Assembly (NCBI RefSeq): GCF_026745355.1
Contig: NC_079204.1
Coordinates: 2,767,603-2,831,602, forward strand
Direction of reading: 5' to 3'
Length of the DNA stretch: 64,000 bases
Source: Beta vulgaris subsp. vulgaris
Lineage: Eukaryota > Streptophyta > Magnoliopsida > Caryophyllales > Amaranthaceae
This document shows, piece by piece, positions 23,401 through 34,038 of the stretch; positions within the stretch are counted from its first letter, which is position 1; each line of letters opens with the position of its first letter. Both the position numbers and the translations under genes were made by a program. Below the pieces are notes generated by a model. That model saw only the letters and a program-made list of their open reading frames with translations, was not told the origin of the DNA and did no database searches.

Positions 23401-23544
23401 GGCTTTGCTACTGGATTTTGGGGAGTTGTAGGAAGTTTAGTGATAAAGAAAACATGGAGACATGCTTTGTTTCGACGTGTGGATTGTGTCATGGATTACT
23501 TGAATGTGCAATTTGTGGGAAGGATCAAAGGGTTGAAGAAATAA
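20455..23544 (+). CDS. LRR receptor-like protein (Cf/EIX type), first of a tandem pair
   Basis: An intronless 1029-residue surface receptor without kinase. Order: signal peptide (residues about 1-27), LRR N-terminal cap with paired cysteines (CHEVEREAL... to ...EDCCQWQGVTC), roughly 28-30 extracellular LRRs of the plant LxxLxxLxLSxNxLxGxIP type, an island segment (about GHFINMKSHGETGYF to LKGDELEYTTTLKF), and last LRRs. Then come a C-cap (GNNAGLCGDPLPNKC), an acidic juxtamembrane stretch (EEQEQEQAAEEENNRED), a membrane helix with Gly-xxx-Gly spacing (about 975-997) and a 32-residue basic tail. Such proteins sense apoplastic or pathogen-derived ligands and signal through SOBIR1/BAK1-type kinases. 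The ATG at 20455 (AACAATGA) is chosen; the frame extends upstream only through a TTG. Odd point: residues 31-56 are a 13-codon tandem duplication. The paralogue lies 3.5 kb downstream. Confidence 0.95.
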   Translation: MTRVYSLALFLTYMLMLIVQQMCFVVGCHEVEREALINFKRNVIEREPLFNFNLSVTEPTNRLSSWKGEDCCQWQGVTCHNVTRFVLKLDLHTDISPCLAHSFNTEESFMYGSIQGEVMKCEIVSASKLIFPHFDSSLLELRQLRYLDLSGNSFGYSSIPEFIGSMKHLRYLNLSDAEFSGVVPSQLGNLTSLQVLDLHCSQCFGFGSSLKIPDLHWVSSLANLQYLDISHNVLTGKALQALRDLPLLHLRLSGVGIGNPHLSYIFSNSTFLSILEHLDLSRNLLEGPIPHVLANMSSLRVLDLSLNYLNGSVPLWLRNIRGLEFLSLRGGDSYDSIHKSRWNSFSHIEGGTIIGIVGNLCNLKVLDLSHNYVLGGDVLSSYENFSKCITYDLEIFDLSFNNVTSTLPYWLGEFKKLKVLDLDSNRLDGPIPSFIGNLPLLQELHLRDCGLNGSIPSSIGKLSSLKILDLGDNSLHGSFPLSLGALSSLTSLDLSSNFLDGVVSDSHIGNLSSLELLDLSFNLLNLNLTFNKLPMFQLKELHMRSCRIKGQFPQWIKMQSELFVLDLSNNEISGELVGWFPNMNLRYLNLSNNHIIGPIPDFPSSSILLSLDLSNNSFSGTLLHATSPKNELVKKASLCNLRYLDILLLKGNELTGTIPDCWGDSTYLSFVDLASNKLSGTIPLSFGLLPWLVNLQLNNNSLEGEIPSTFKARRSGLVILDLGENKLTGKIPSWGKESLPSLSILRLRANQLEGVIPTQLCSISYLKIIDLANNNLTGSIPRCFGHFINMKSHGETGYFVGAPPSTRDNAMVVLKGDELEYTTTLKFVVNLDLSSNNLVGSIPDELTNLTGLIGMNLSYNHLTGSIPKKIGAMSSLESLDLSNNNLSGTIPSSLSALTSLIGLNLSYNKLHGEIPTGNQLQTLNDPSIYGNNAGLCGDPLPNKCESKQRKPHEEQEQEQAAEEENNREDDLDMMVFYIVVVLGFATGFWGVVGSLVIKKTWRHALFRRVDCVMDYLNVQFVGRIKGLKK
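20545..20622 (+). repeat. 39 bp in-frame tandem duplication in the LRR cap coding region
   Basis: Codons at 20545-20583 read VEREALINFKRNV and at 20584-20622 read IEREPLFNFNLSV. The DNA units share CGAAAGAGAG.CTCT and AACTTCAA. The paralogous gene at 27040 has a single version of this helix (PEQEALSMFKLSF). Confidence 0.85.
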
Positions 23545-24162
23545 TAGTAGAAGTTTTAGATACCATGGAACAAATTAAAGATCATGAATGTGTAACATGG
23601 ATTTTGGTAGATCACTATTAGTATTTTTTTCATACATGTTTTCTTTTCTTCATTTGACAGTCTTGGGTTTGCAGTATTGGTGTGTAGTTGTAAACTTGTA
23701 ATATAGCTTACTTTGTATTCTAAGATGAAAGAAACCAAAAATTCCAAAGAAAGCATAGGTTTTTTCTTCCAATATAGATAATGTTGCATAGCCATAAAAT
23801 AGTACTAGTAGTTTTTGCTATCTTATTCTTATGGATAAAACGAAGCATACTCTTACGCCCAATGTCCTTTTTATATTGCGAGTCACGAGCATCCCAGCAA
23901 CAATTACCAAGTAGAGGAAACGCGAATGTGAGGGTAATGTGAAAATTATCGCATAGTGTGAAGTGTAAACTAGTAGTCCAAACTTTCGACAACAATCTAT
24001 GATTACCATTTCAAAAATAAACAAGAATTTTTCTTTTCTTGATGACATGATTGACTCGTACTACTTGTCTACTTCAATTGCTTTTAGCTGTTGAGAGGGG
24101 AGACATCTAAACTTTTTCCCCGTAATATGTGCAACATCTTTTTCATATTAGTGAAATGTAAG
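23545..24162. other. 3' flank of the first receptor-like protein gene
   Basis: Likely contains the 3' UTR. No further gene or bounded repeat was identified before the hAT-like element. Confidence 0.4.
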
Positions 24163-24723
24163 TAGGGTGAAAGTTCGGTATACAATTTGGATTAGGGCCT
24201 AATCTAATCCTATCCGAATAAAATTTGAATCTCAATTTTACAATCCGAATCCAAACCAATTAGAGTTCGAATCTGATCCAATCCAATCCGAATTTTCATA
24301 CTCTAGATTGGATCTGATCCGATCTGAAAATCCGATTTTTTAAAATTCTAGTTTTTCGATGAAATAAATTAAGTATAACAACAGCCTAGTAGGTTTAGAA
24401 AATGAGGAATTAAGTGATGTTAAGGTTTTAGGGGGATAGGTTGAAGTGCTACGCCTAACGAGCTATGGACTAGGCATTTTATATATAAAAAAAAATTCAG
24501 TAAAGCACTTAAGCCCAATCCAGCTCCATAATACAAGGCATATTACTATTCGGTTATATTGGACTTTTGGATCCAATTACCCTCAATCCAATCTGATTAG
24601 AAAATCCAATTTTTCAAAAAATCTCAATCCGAATCCAATCCAAACACATTTCGAATCCGATTCGACTTACTAATTCGGATATCGAATTGGATTTCGTATT
24701 TTATCCGAATAACTTCACCCCTA
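24163..24723. mobile_element. Non-autonomous hAT-like element with perfect 8 bp target duplication
   Basis: The element starts TAGGGTGAAAGTTCGG and ends AACTTCACCCCTA. AATGTAAG flanks it on both sides (24155-24162 and 24724-24731), an 8 bp duplication typical of hAT transposons. The body (561 bp) is made of repeated AATCCGAAT/ATCCAATC motifs in both orientations and has no transposase. Confidence 0.8.
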
Positions 24724-24832
24724 AATGTAAGAAAAACACTTTAGGATTTGCTCCTCACAACGAGTAGTATATATACCTAATGGTCCCGTGCATCGTATAT
24801 GTGTCATCAAATTGTAGAAGTTAAAATATATA

Positions 24833-25077
24833 TTTCCTCCATTTTTTTACATGTTACACTTTGACATTTTATATTATTTACAAATTTCACTTCGACCATT
24901 GTTTGTGATTTATATGTGAATAAAAAGTCATGTGGGAATTGGGATCCTGTTAGATTTGTCTCAATATGTACTTTTAATAATTTTTACAAATACAAAATTA
25001 GAGATATATGTTCTCAAAATTTTGCGTTGTCATACGTCAAAAGTTAAAGTGTAACATATATATAAAGACAGAGGAAG
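24833..25077. mobile_element. Stowaway-like MITE
   Basis: Begins TTTCCTCCATTTTTTTACAT and ends AAAGACAGAGGAAG, each bordered by TA. The internal GTTACACTTTGACATTTT is matched by AAGTTAAAGTGTAAC near the other end. Confidence 0.65.
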
Positions 25078-25930
25078 TAATAAAAATGAGGAAGTTGGCA
25101 GGAGAAAGCAAAAGAAACTGATTCATTACCTTAATACATTGCATAATAACATGAACTACAAGAATGTATAAGCACAAAAAAAAAAAACAATCTAAAGCCA
25201 AGAAAATAGGAACATGATCTTATTCTTATATTGTCTAACTGAACATGACCACTACTTCCTATCACTAACCTGTGCTAATAAAAAAAAAACTTAAATGAAC
25301 CAAGTTCACAATAACTTATTGTGCATCGAAGATTATATGACCTAATCAATTTTCGTTTGAAACAACCATTTTTTGTTTGTTACAATCACCTTTTATGTAG
25401 TCTATTTTTGTATGATATAGTCAGTTTTCGTATAATATAATCAATTCATTACATTGCATAAAAACTTAAAAGAACTACAAGAATAAATAAGGAAATCAAA
25501 TAACAACTAAAGTAAGACATAGACACATAATCCCATGATCTTATCTTGCCTAACTAATCATGACTACTATTTTATATCACTAATTAACCCATGCTAATAT
25601 TTTTGACCAATTCAACTAACTTAATTTTACTGACATTCCATAACTATAGGACTTGAGTTGAACACTTATCATTCCACATAGTTTGAACTTTGAAGCATAA
25701 CACCTAACACAAACCACAGTCCACAAGCCTTGTTTGTAGAATACCACATGGGCCATGGCTTCTTTAATAGTTCATATTTGCAACTCAACAACGTAACATC
25801 ACATAAAAATTTCTGAACCAATTTGAGCGTGCTCTTAGTTTTACAACCCGTTAGTTTGGATTGTTACCAAAACGGTTTCACCAAATATCCCCGACAACGG
25901 ACAAATTAAAAAATACACTATATACCCTCA
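25078..25930. other. Intergenic, repeat-like, no gene
   Basis: AT-rich DNA with two loosely similar segments (25118-25290 and 25442-25600, both ATTACATTGCATAA-type beginnings followed by ACTACAAGAAT), suggesting an old duplicated transposon piece. No coding seen. Confidence 0.35.
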
Positions 25931-26276
25931 CGGCCCATTTGGTAGTCGTTAATAAATTGCGGTAATGAGAATGAATTTTAAGTGTAATTTTATTAGAAAA
26001 GCACCCCCTAAAATCTCTATGGGGAGGTATTTTTTCTCCATGGGCAAGCAATCTCACCCATAAACTTGTGTTTTTGTCTTCAAGGGGAAGCAATTTTCAT
26101 TACCACTCATTACCACCTACAAGGTGGTATTGGATGGGAATGAAAATTCAAGAAGGAAAGTGGACACTTTAGGATAAATTAGCATTACCATGGAAATGGA
26201 CAATGATATTTCTCACAAATTTACACACAAATTCATTCCCATTACCACCATTTATGGCCAACAACCAAACGGGCCG
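25931..26276. mobile_element. Tourist-like MITE with CGGCCCATTTGG ends
   Basis: A 346 bp element; ends CGGCCCATTTGGTAGTCG and (reverse complement) CGGCCCGTTTGGTTGTTG. A TCA target duplication flanks it (25928-25930, 26277-26279). The body carries paired GGTAATGAGAATGAAT/ATTCATTCCCATTACC modules, so it folds on itself. Non-coding. Confidence 0.75.
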
Positions 26277-27039
26277 TCAATGTTTTAAAATTTCACCATA
26301 TACCCTTGAGTTTTCGAAAATTTGCATCAGAAGCCCTTTTTCTAACTTCCGTTAACTCACCGTTAGCTTTACTTACCATTTTTCCATTATTAACCCTAAA
26401 AAAGTTGATAATCGTTAATCATTAAGGGCATATAGTGAATTATTAAGAAATTGAGGGGTATACGATGAATTTCGAAAACATCGAAGGTATATGGTGAATA
26501 AATTTTTTTATCAGGGATATATGGTGAAAGATCCGAAACATTTTTGTAAGCATATATGGAGATAGGATAGCACAATCAATCTTAAATTCGGGAAGGTATA
26601 ATAAATTGTGATTATAACTAGTTAACTACTACCTTTGAAAATCTAGATATTCGGCTTTAATGACGGTCATAATGTGCCATGTATAAATAATCAATTGTCA
26701 TACATAGTGTTTTAGGTTATCTCGAGTTATCTTATATATGAGGGGTAAGGACAATGTGACAACTATGTTCGGAAAATTTCCTATTCGAACAAACACGTTC
26801 CATCAGTAATGTTTCACTCTCATTTTAATTGCCTACTTCATTTTCAGTAATTGAATTCAGACTGTTATTTCTGAATTCTACTACAAGTCAGACTACCCTT
26901 TGCTTGAGGATAAGGGTACAGAATTACCTTTGAACTTTTACTTCTATATAACACACTATAAGTCTATAACCTACAACATCCATATTCATCCAAGATATAC
27001 AATATAAAGAAACCTCCAAAAAGAGAACCTGGTTTAACA
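26277..27039. promoter_or_regulatory. Upstream region of the second receptor-like protein gene
   Basis: No gene. A TATA-like CTTCTATATAACAC lies near 26941-26954, about 90 bp before the start codon at 27040. A block at 26280-26560 repeats the phrase 'ATATRGTGAA' several times in AT-rich DNA and is probably transposon debris. Confidence 0.35.
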
Positions 27040-30000
27040 ATGAAAAAATCATTTGTAATAGTTTGTCTACTTTTCATATCCCTACACTTTAGCAAAGTCT
27101 TGTGCTGCCATAAGCCAGAACAAGAGGCTCTCTCCATGTTCAAGCTGAGTTTTAGCGACCCTTCGAACCGTCTTTCTTCATGGATTGGTGAAGATTGCTG
27201 TCACTGGAAAGGAGTGATCTGTAACAATGTTACAGGTTACATAAACCAGCTTGATCTACGAGCTAAACCAGTGTGGAATTTCGCCGAACCATTAAGCTTT
27301 AAAGTGGCTTCATATCAATTACAAGCCAAAGAGCTAGACCCTTGTTTGGTTGAATTGAGGCACTTGAACTACTTGGATCTAAGTGGCAATGACTTTCAAC
27401 GAACTCAAATCCCGGAGTTCATTGGCTCGTTCAAACACCTACGATATCTAAACTTGTCTATGGCATCATTTTGGGGGGTTTTACCTCCCCAACTAGGCAA
27501 TCTTACAAGTCTTGAAGCACTCGATCTTGATAGCTCGAACCTTTATGGTTCGCGTATCAATAGTGATCTTGGATGGATTTCTCGACTTGTGAACTTGCAA
27601 TCTCTTGATTTGAGTGGCATCTATCTGACTCCTGCAAACAAGGCTATGCCAACACTCGGAAGGCTTCCTTCTTTGGTGAAGTTGCGGCTTCAAGATTGTG
27701 GACTTGGTAAAACTCACTTGTCTAATGCTTTTTACAATTTAACATTGCTTTCGAAGATACAATTCCTCGATCTTTCGATGAATGTGCTAGAAAGCCCCAT
27801 TCCGCGATTTTTCACCAACATGAGCTCCCTTAAATTCCTTGACCTCTCATTTAATATGTTCAACGGTTATATTCCTTTGTGGCTAAAAGATATAATAGTA
27901 CTTGAATTTCTAAGTCTTAGGGGGAATTTCTTTAGCCGTATAGAGGGAAAGGAAGTCATGGGAATCATAGGAAATCCATGCAAATTCAAAGGATTGGATT
28001 TGTCATGGAATAATGTTCTTGAAGCAAAACTAGAAAACCCTCCTGAAAACTTCTCCAAATGCATTACATATGATTTGAAGATGTTGGATTTGAGCAATAA
28101 CAAACTCGCGGGCGCTTTGCCTAGTTGGTTAGGGGACCTAAAAAATATAAGACGCTTGAACACTGGGGGTAATGGATTTGTTGGTCTGATTCCACCATCA
28201 ATTGGAAGCTTACCATACTTGGAAGAGTTAAGCCTGTTTAGAAATGGTCTCAATGGAACCATACCATCTTCGTTACAAAAACTCTCATCTTTGGAAATAC
28301 TAGACTTGTCACATAATTCATTGAATGGAACTGTCCCTTCCTTTCTCGGAAAGCTGCATTCTCTGGCTCATTTGGAACTGTCAAACAATCATTTGAAGGG
28401 AACGTTCCCAGAAGTCTTGGGTCAGCACAAGACACTGATGAGAATAAGCCTCTCATCGAATTTAATGGAAGGTGTAGTGTCTGACTTGCACCTCGCGAAC
28501 CTCTCTAGTTTAAAGAGTTTAGACTTACGCTTCAACTCTTTGATCCTGAATCTTACTCCAGAGTGGAAGCCTCCCTTTCAGCTTGTGGAACTTCAGTTGA
28601 GTTTTTGTAGAATAGAAAGTCGGTTTCCTCAATGGATTCGAACACAAAAACAGCTCACTTTGATGGATCTTTCTAATACGGGGATTTCAGGGGAAGTGCC
28701 AGAATGGTTTTGGAAGAGAAATTTAGCTGGAGTAAATCTATCCCACAATCATCTTACAGGTCCAATCACAAACTTTTCCTTTGAAACCTCTTATGCAGAT
28801 CTCTCATATAACTTATTTTCGGGTTCTCTTCCACAAGGTCAATTGCTTAGCAATGGTCTAGTTCGAACTTCTTTGTGCCATATGAAGAACCTGCATTTGT
28901 TGGACCTTCAGCAGAACAAGCTCTCCGGAACAATCCCGGACTGTTGGAGTGCAGATGGAATCTATGCTATCAACTTGTCCTCAAACAAGCTATCAGGGTT
29001 AATCCCCAACTCAATGGGATCACTTTCAAGTTTATCATTTCTAAATCTGAACAACAATTCTCTTGAAGGTAAAATTCCTCAGACTTTCAGCAGGTTAAGA
29101 GGGTTGATAATTCTAGATCTTGGGGAAAATAAGCTATCAGGCGAGATACCAAGTTATAGTGCACAAAGCCATCCTTCTCTGCAAATTCTCAGGCTACGAA
29201 GAAATCAACTCGATGGTGTTATTCCAACGGAACTATGCTCGCTACAATGCCTTCAAATCCTAGACCTTGCAAGCAACAATCTGAGTGGAAACATCCCACA
29301 TTGTATTGGTCGCTTAAATGGCATGAAGTCGCTCCCTTCTGCTAAAAATACAAGTTCTACTGAGATCGCGTCACCTAAGCCTCCCCCATTTCCTATTGAA
29401 CAAACTACCATGGAGTTATTGAAAGGGGTAGAACTACAATACACCACAACACTTATGTTTGTAGTGAATTTAGATGTTTCAAGCAACAGCTTAGTAGGCT
29501 CAATACCCGTGGATCTTGCAAATTTGTCAGGACTCATTGGGCTAAACTTGTCCAACAATCATTTGGCAGGAAGTATACCTAAGAAGATAGGTGAAATGAG
29601 ATCATTAGAATCTCTTGACCTATCTAACAATATGCTCTCAGGGACTATACCTCCAAGCATATCCGAGTTAACTTTCTTAAGCCACTTGAACTTGTCCTAC
29701 AACAAGCTTCATGGAGAAATACCCACAGGAAACCAACTCCAAACTCTCGAAGATCAATCGATGATATATGCAGGCAATTCGGGGTTGTGTGGAGATCCAT
29801 TGCCACATAAATGCAGAAGCAACAACAGTAACGTTCAACAAGCGAAGGAAGACAAAGAGCAGGATGATAGCCGTGACAAGGTGGAGTTATATGTTGTCAT
29901 AATACTCGGTTTAGCCACCGGATTTTGGGGAGTGGTCGGAAGTTTAGTGCTTTTGAAGAGGTGGAGACGTGCATTTTATCAGTCTGTAGATTCTGTCATG

Positions 30001-30054
30001 TATTTCTTGTATGATCATGTAGTGACAAGGATCAAGAGAACACTGAGAATATAA
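27040..30054 (+). CDS. LRR receptor-like protein (Cf/EIX type), second of a tandem pair
   Basis: An intronless 1004-residue receptor-like protein, close paralogue of the gene at 20455. It has a signal peptide (residues about 1-22, ending at KVLC), an LRR N-cap (CHKPEQEAL... to ...GEDCCHWKGVIC), about 28-30 LRRs, and an island segment between GRLNGMKSLPSAKN and LLKGVELQYTTTL. The C-cap is GNSGLCGDPLPHKC, followed by an acidic stretch, a membrane helix (about 950-972, sharing LATGFWGVVGSLV with its neighbour) and a short Arg-rich tail with no kinase. Expected role: plasma-membrane recognition of extracellular molecules together with SOBIR1/BAK1-type co-receptors; the ligand is unknown. The start (AACAATGA context) and single exon fit the family. 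The near-identical membrane segment and common orientation indicate tandem duplication. The pair may belong to a larger cluster, but no further copies are visible here. Confidence 0.95.
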   Translation: MKKSFVIVCLLFISLHFSKVLCCHKPEQEALSMFKLSFSDPSNRLSSWIGEDCCHWKGVICNNVTGYINQLDLRAKPVWNFAEPLSFKVASYQLQAKELDPCLVELRHLNYLDLSGNDFQRTQIPEFIGSFKHLRYLNLSMASFWGVLPPQLGNLTSLEALDLDSSNLYGSRINSDLGWISRLVNLQSLDLSGIYLTPANKAMPTLGRLPSLVKLRLQDCGLGKTHLSNAFYNLTLLSKIQFLDLSMNVLESPIPRFFTNMSSLKFLDLSFNMFNGYIPLWLKDIIVLEFLSLRGNFFSRIEGKEVMGIIGNPCKFKGLDLSWNNVLEAKLENPPENFSKCITYDLKMLDLSNNKLAGALPSWLGDLKNIRRLNTGGNGFVGLIPPSIGSLPYLEELSLFRNGLNGTIPSSLQKLSSLEILDLSHNSLNGTVPSFLGKLHSLAHLELSNNHLKGTFPEVLGQHKTLMRISLSSNLMEGVVSDLHLANLSSLKSLDLRFNSLILNLTPEWKPPFQLVELQLSFCRIESRFPQWIRTQKQLTLMDLSNTGISGEVPEWFWKRNLAGVNLSHNHLTGPITNFSFETSYADLSYNLFSGSLPQGQLLSNGLVRTSLCHMKNLHLLDLQQNKLSGTIPDCWSADGIYAINLSSNKLSGLIPNSMGSLSSLSFLNLNNNSLEGKIPQTFSRLRGLIILDLGENKLSGEIPSYSAQSHPSLQILRLRRNQLDGVIPTELCSLQCLQILDLASNNLSGNIPHCIGRLNGMKSLPSAKNTSSTEIASPKPPPFPIEQTTMELLKGVELQYTTTLMFVVNLDVSSNSLVGSIPVDLANLSGLIGLNLSNNHLAGSIPKKIGEMRSLESLDLSNNMLSGTIPPSISELTFLSHLNLSYNKLHGEIPTGNQLQTLEDQSMIYAGNSGLCGDPLPHKCRSNNSNVQQAKEDKEQDDSRDKVELYVVIILGLATGFWGVVGSLVLLKRWRRAFYQSVDSVMYFLYDHVVTRIKRTLRI

Positions 30055-32040
30055 CTAGTACTTACAAGCCTTACACCAGAAAAAGTATCTATATCCTTAG
30101 ATAGCACTGCAGTTTCTACTTGTTAGGGGAAGTTTCTTTTTTCCTCAAAGTATCTATCTGTTAGCAGTGAACTTAGTAATGTCTTTTTAGTTGTGATGTT
30201 CATCAGAGATACGCCAGATATCTAATGTCAAATAAAGATGCTGGGAGTAAAATTACTAAAAAAAATAAAAATAAATATCTAGCAATTATATTTGTGGCCT
30301 TTCTTTATGCATTATAATAACTAGTTTTGCCAAAATAATTTATCAACTTAGACAAATAATTTTGCCGAACATCCAGTTACCCTGTCAATTTAAACATCTT
30401 ATCAATTTCAGCTATACCTTATCAGTTTTAGGTAACTTATCTTTCAGTTTATTTTCAACCAGTCTTGCCATACAGAGTCATTTTATTAATATTTATTGTA
30501 AATTATGATGATCACATGGAAATATGAAGAAAAAAAATAGTCCATAATGATTTCAGATTCTAAAATGTGAGCTTAGATACATCTTAAATTACCAGAATAA
30601 CACAGTCATATTATGGCCATTGGCCATCGAAAACATGTTCTTAATGTAATATTTAAGTTATTGTCAATGGAGAATATAAGCCACTTCAATGAGACAAAAA
30701 ATTTCACTAGTTACTCTAGATCGACTTCAAAAACACGATTTAAGTGAGATCAAATAAAGCTCGACTCGAGATATCGACAACTTGACTTGAATTTCTATTA
30801 TATATGGAAATTTTTGAGATAATTGGTTTCAAAAAAATTAAAAAAGCACTAACTTAACTTTTAGATTATTTTTTTGAGATAAGGTAACTTTCAGATTTGA
30901 AAAAAAAAAAAAAGAAACATGTAATTCTGAAATAAATAATTGAAATTTTCTACTCCCTCCATCTCATAAAATAATACTTGTTACTCTCTATTTAGATAAA
31001 ATTTTAAAATCACAAATATATATATAATAAAACATATTCATGTGGTTAATAAAGAATTAAAAATATTAAAGGTCAAAGATCCATTTTGAAGACCTTGTCA
31101 AAAAACAAACACTATATTAGTTATATCTTACTAATAGGTTTTCACAAAAAATCATCACATAACAAGCACACATGTGATGCCATATACTAATTTAAAAGTT
31201 TATCAAGCTTTTATTTATACATATATAGTTATTCACTTATGTATAATTACATATATAGTTATTCACTAATTTATACATATATAGTTATTCACTTATGTAT
31301 AATTACATATACGCAAATTTTTAACGCAAATAATGTAACGATTAAATTGAAAATTCCCACAAAATCACACGCGGTGTCACGCATCGTGTGCAAAAGCGAT
31401 ACTCTCAACCCAAAACTTGTAAAAAACTTGAATAGCAATTTTAAAGTACACCTAAAGTAAAATGCGTATGCTTAAATTTATGTTAAGTAAATATTGAAAA
31501 CTACCCACAAAAATCACATACAAACGCAGAACACGACATTGTTATCGCAATAATGCGCGAACAGTAAACGTCTTCGAGCCAAATTATAACCTTACACAGA
31601 TCACTAGATCTTTAACCATTGAACCTCCAAGAAATAGTTCGAAAAACAAATGACTAGAGTTATATAATCAACTTGCCAAAAGAAAATTTAAAACAATTTA
31701 AGTTCTTCAAAAAACAAAAAAAGTCAGAAGTTGCTTAACAATTAAATTGACAATCACAATATATGTGGGCGTGTGTGTGTTTAAGGACCATAACAATGCT
31801 TAGCCTCACGAAGAAACAAGCTAGTAAGTGGTACAAACATATATGAATAATTACCTAAAAACATATTCTTTCCATTTAGCATCCTCAACACAAAATTGTA
31901 ATATAGAAACTTCAAACAATCTGTTGAATGTTGTACGACAAGTTGAGCGCAAAATCTTTGACACTAGGCGATACGAAGAAAAGTAAAAAAAACACCAGAG
32001 AGTTTTAAGAGAACAAAATCCTACACGCTCATTGAAGCTT
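30055..32040. other. Intergenic region with repeat fragments, no gene
   Basis: Contains a segment (about 30315-30480) built of TTTTGCCAAA, TTATCAATTTCAGCTA and TTTTCAACCAGT phrases that recurs at about 36390-36555. It also holds a truncated Stowaway-like piece beginning CTCCCTCCATCTC at 30954 and a short tandem repeat at 31214-31314. No coding potential recognised. Confidence 0.5.
31214..31314. repeat. Tandem repeat of TATACATATATAGTTATTCAC units
   Basis: A unit of about 57 bp (TTTATACATATATAGTTATTCACTTATGTATAATTACATATA...) is repeated nearly twice, with an internal half-repeat of ACATATATAGTTATTCACT. Confidence 0.75.
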
Positions 32041-34038
32041 TTACTCTTCCTCTGCGATCCTTCCCTTTTCACTGACATAGATACCGTCAAGGAACTTTCT
32101 GATATCCTTGTTCTTCACATGACATTTCTGCTCGATAGAAATGCAACAGTTAGGAAACATAATTACCACATAACAAGCACAGCAGCTAAAGCTAAAACGA
32201 TGTAACATACCTGGTTAATCAGAGCAGCAGATCTAGAGACAAGTTCAATATCGTTGCCATCCAAGACAAGTTCATCTTTAACCTTCTCAGATCGCAAAAT
32301 GCTTACCCCATCCAACATGTCAACTTTCCTCACCTGAAAAAACATAATATTATCATTGATCAGCTAACACAACACGCAGCATGTTTCATTTCCAATAAGA
32401 TATATAATACAGGAATGGATACCAAACTGTACAACTGTTATGTCGTAAGACATGTTGTGAGATGCACAACCTAGCATGTTCTTGAACAGGATCGATAAGT
32501 TAAGGACGTACAAGATAAATACACAGACGGTTCTCTTCATGAGTTTCAATGATGAAACTAAAGCTCGGACAAGATAATAACAAAATTACAGTAAACAGAA
32601 CCTCAAGTGAAGAGACTGCCAAGAAAAATCCAGAGAATCATACAACATATTCTTTAGATTCACTGAAAAGGAACACGAACTTTCTGAGAATACATTGTAC
32701 AACATGCAAGTAAAACAAGAGCACAAGTGCCTTACATTCATTATACAAAGGTAACAACATTGCAACATTAAAACATAATAGAAAAGAAGTGCCTTCATAA
32801 TTGATATGTATTACATTCTAGACAAACAACATGACATCAAGAATTACAATCAATCTCATAAGAACGACACCTCGTATCGAATGATACAACCACAAGCAGA
32901 AATAGTAACAAAAGATATAACAAATTCTATAATCAAGATCACCACAAATCAACAAACAAGTAATAACTCTCTACACCTCCCACAATACCCCTCTTCAAAA
33001 AATGCAATGCAAAACAAAAAAATTCCACTTTCTATTAATCAGAATACTACAATTACTACTCAATTAACCATCCAGGAAAACATCAAAAATCAAAATCTTA
33101 AACTTCACAAAACATTCAACAAGCTAGTGCCAAACTAAAATGCAACATTTCCACAATACAATAACCTCTTAGTGACCCATATAATTAAGTTAAATTAAAA
33201 TAAGATACAATTGTAATGCTACGCCAAAAAACTATATGATACACTTCTACAATAATAACATAGCTTCTTCTATTTCCCCAGTAATATTAATATTCAACCA
33301 AGTGACACATATAAATTAAATTCAACATACAAATTAAACACTTCACAGAAAACTATATGATAAACTTTCACAAGAAAAACATAGCCTCTTCTATTTTCCA
33401 GTAATATTTTTACGCATTTCAATGACCCATTAAAATCAAACTTTACATACATATCAAACACTACAAAAATACTAGAAATGCAACATTATAAATTCCATAT
33501 AAACAGAACATTACTAAAATCAAATAATATCACCCCAACAAAACAGATCCCAAAAATTAAATCAACAGCAAATCACATTCAACAAATAAAATCACAAAAA
33601 ACATCATCACAACATAAAATCCAACAAAAACATAAAATTAAAGTGGAAGAAAAAACAGAAAGTTACCCTCTTTTCACCAAGGAAATTACGGATCTCAATA
33701 CTTTTATTAGTATTAGTAATACTAGCATTGATAGGAAAATGAGCGTACACCATCCTCATTTTGTAACGATAACCTTTAGTAACACCAGTAATAAGATTCT
33801 CGATATGAGAAATAGCAGTACGAATAGCAGCAGAAGTTTTCCTTGTTCCAAACCATGAATCAATCTTCAAAATCTTCTTTCCATCTTCATTAGTTGTGAT
33901 CTGGAAATCGAGATTGAGATGTTTGAAGTTACGAGTAAGAGTACCTCTTGGTCCAGAAACTACGATGATTTTGGCATCGACTTTAAGCTCAATTCCTTCT
34001 GGAATTTCCATGAAATCGGAAGATAAAACTTGCTTCAT
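32041..34038 (-). CDS. RPL9: 60S ribosomal protein L9 (uL6), three exons
   Basis: A large-subunit ribosomal protein that sits near the sarcin-ricin loop and stalk base of the 60S subunit. On the minus strand the exons are 34038-33667, 32333-32211 and 32127-32041; GT/AG borders are clean and all introns fall between codons. The product is 193 residues, the normal size for plant L9. Recognisable parts: exon 1 [22 protein letters not shown] and the long [33 protein letters not shown] stretch with YAHFPIN; exon 2 [21 protein letters not shown] and [18 protein letters not shown]; exon 3 [22 protein letters not shown]. The ATG at 34038 has a purine-rich upstream context and no better start exists. 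The 1.3 kb intron 1 is AT-rich, and long chance open frames in and across it are not genes. No defect is seen, so this is probably a functional copy. Confidence 0.97.

Noticed and set aside
27867..28262. 131-residue minus-strand frame
   Set aside because: Antisense shadow of LRR coding sequence.
32806..33138. 110-residue plus-strand frame
   Set aside because: Lies in RPL9 intron 1, Asn/Thr/Gln-rich composition of AT-rich noncoding DNA, no domain.
33478..33858. 126-residue plus-strand frame
   Set aside because: Antisense to RPL9 exon 1 and its intron; the minus strand is clearly the coding one.
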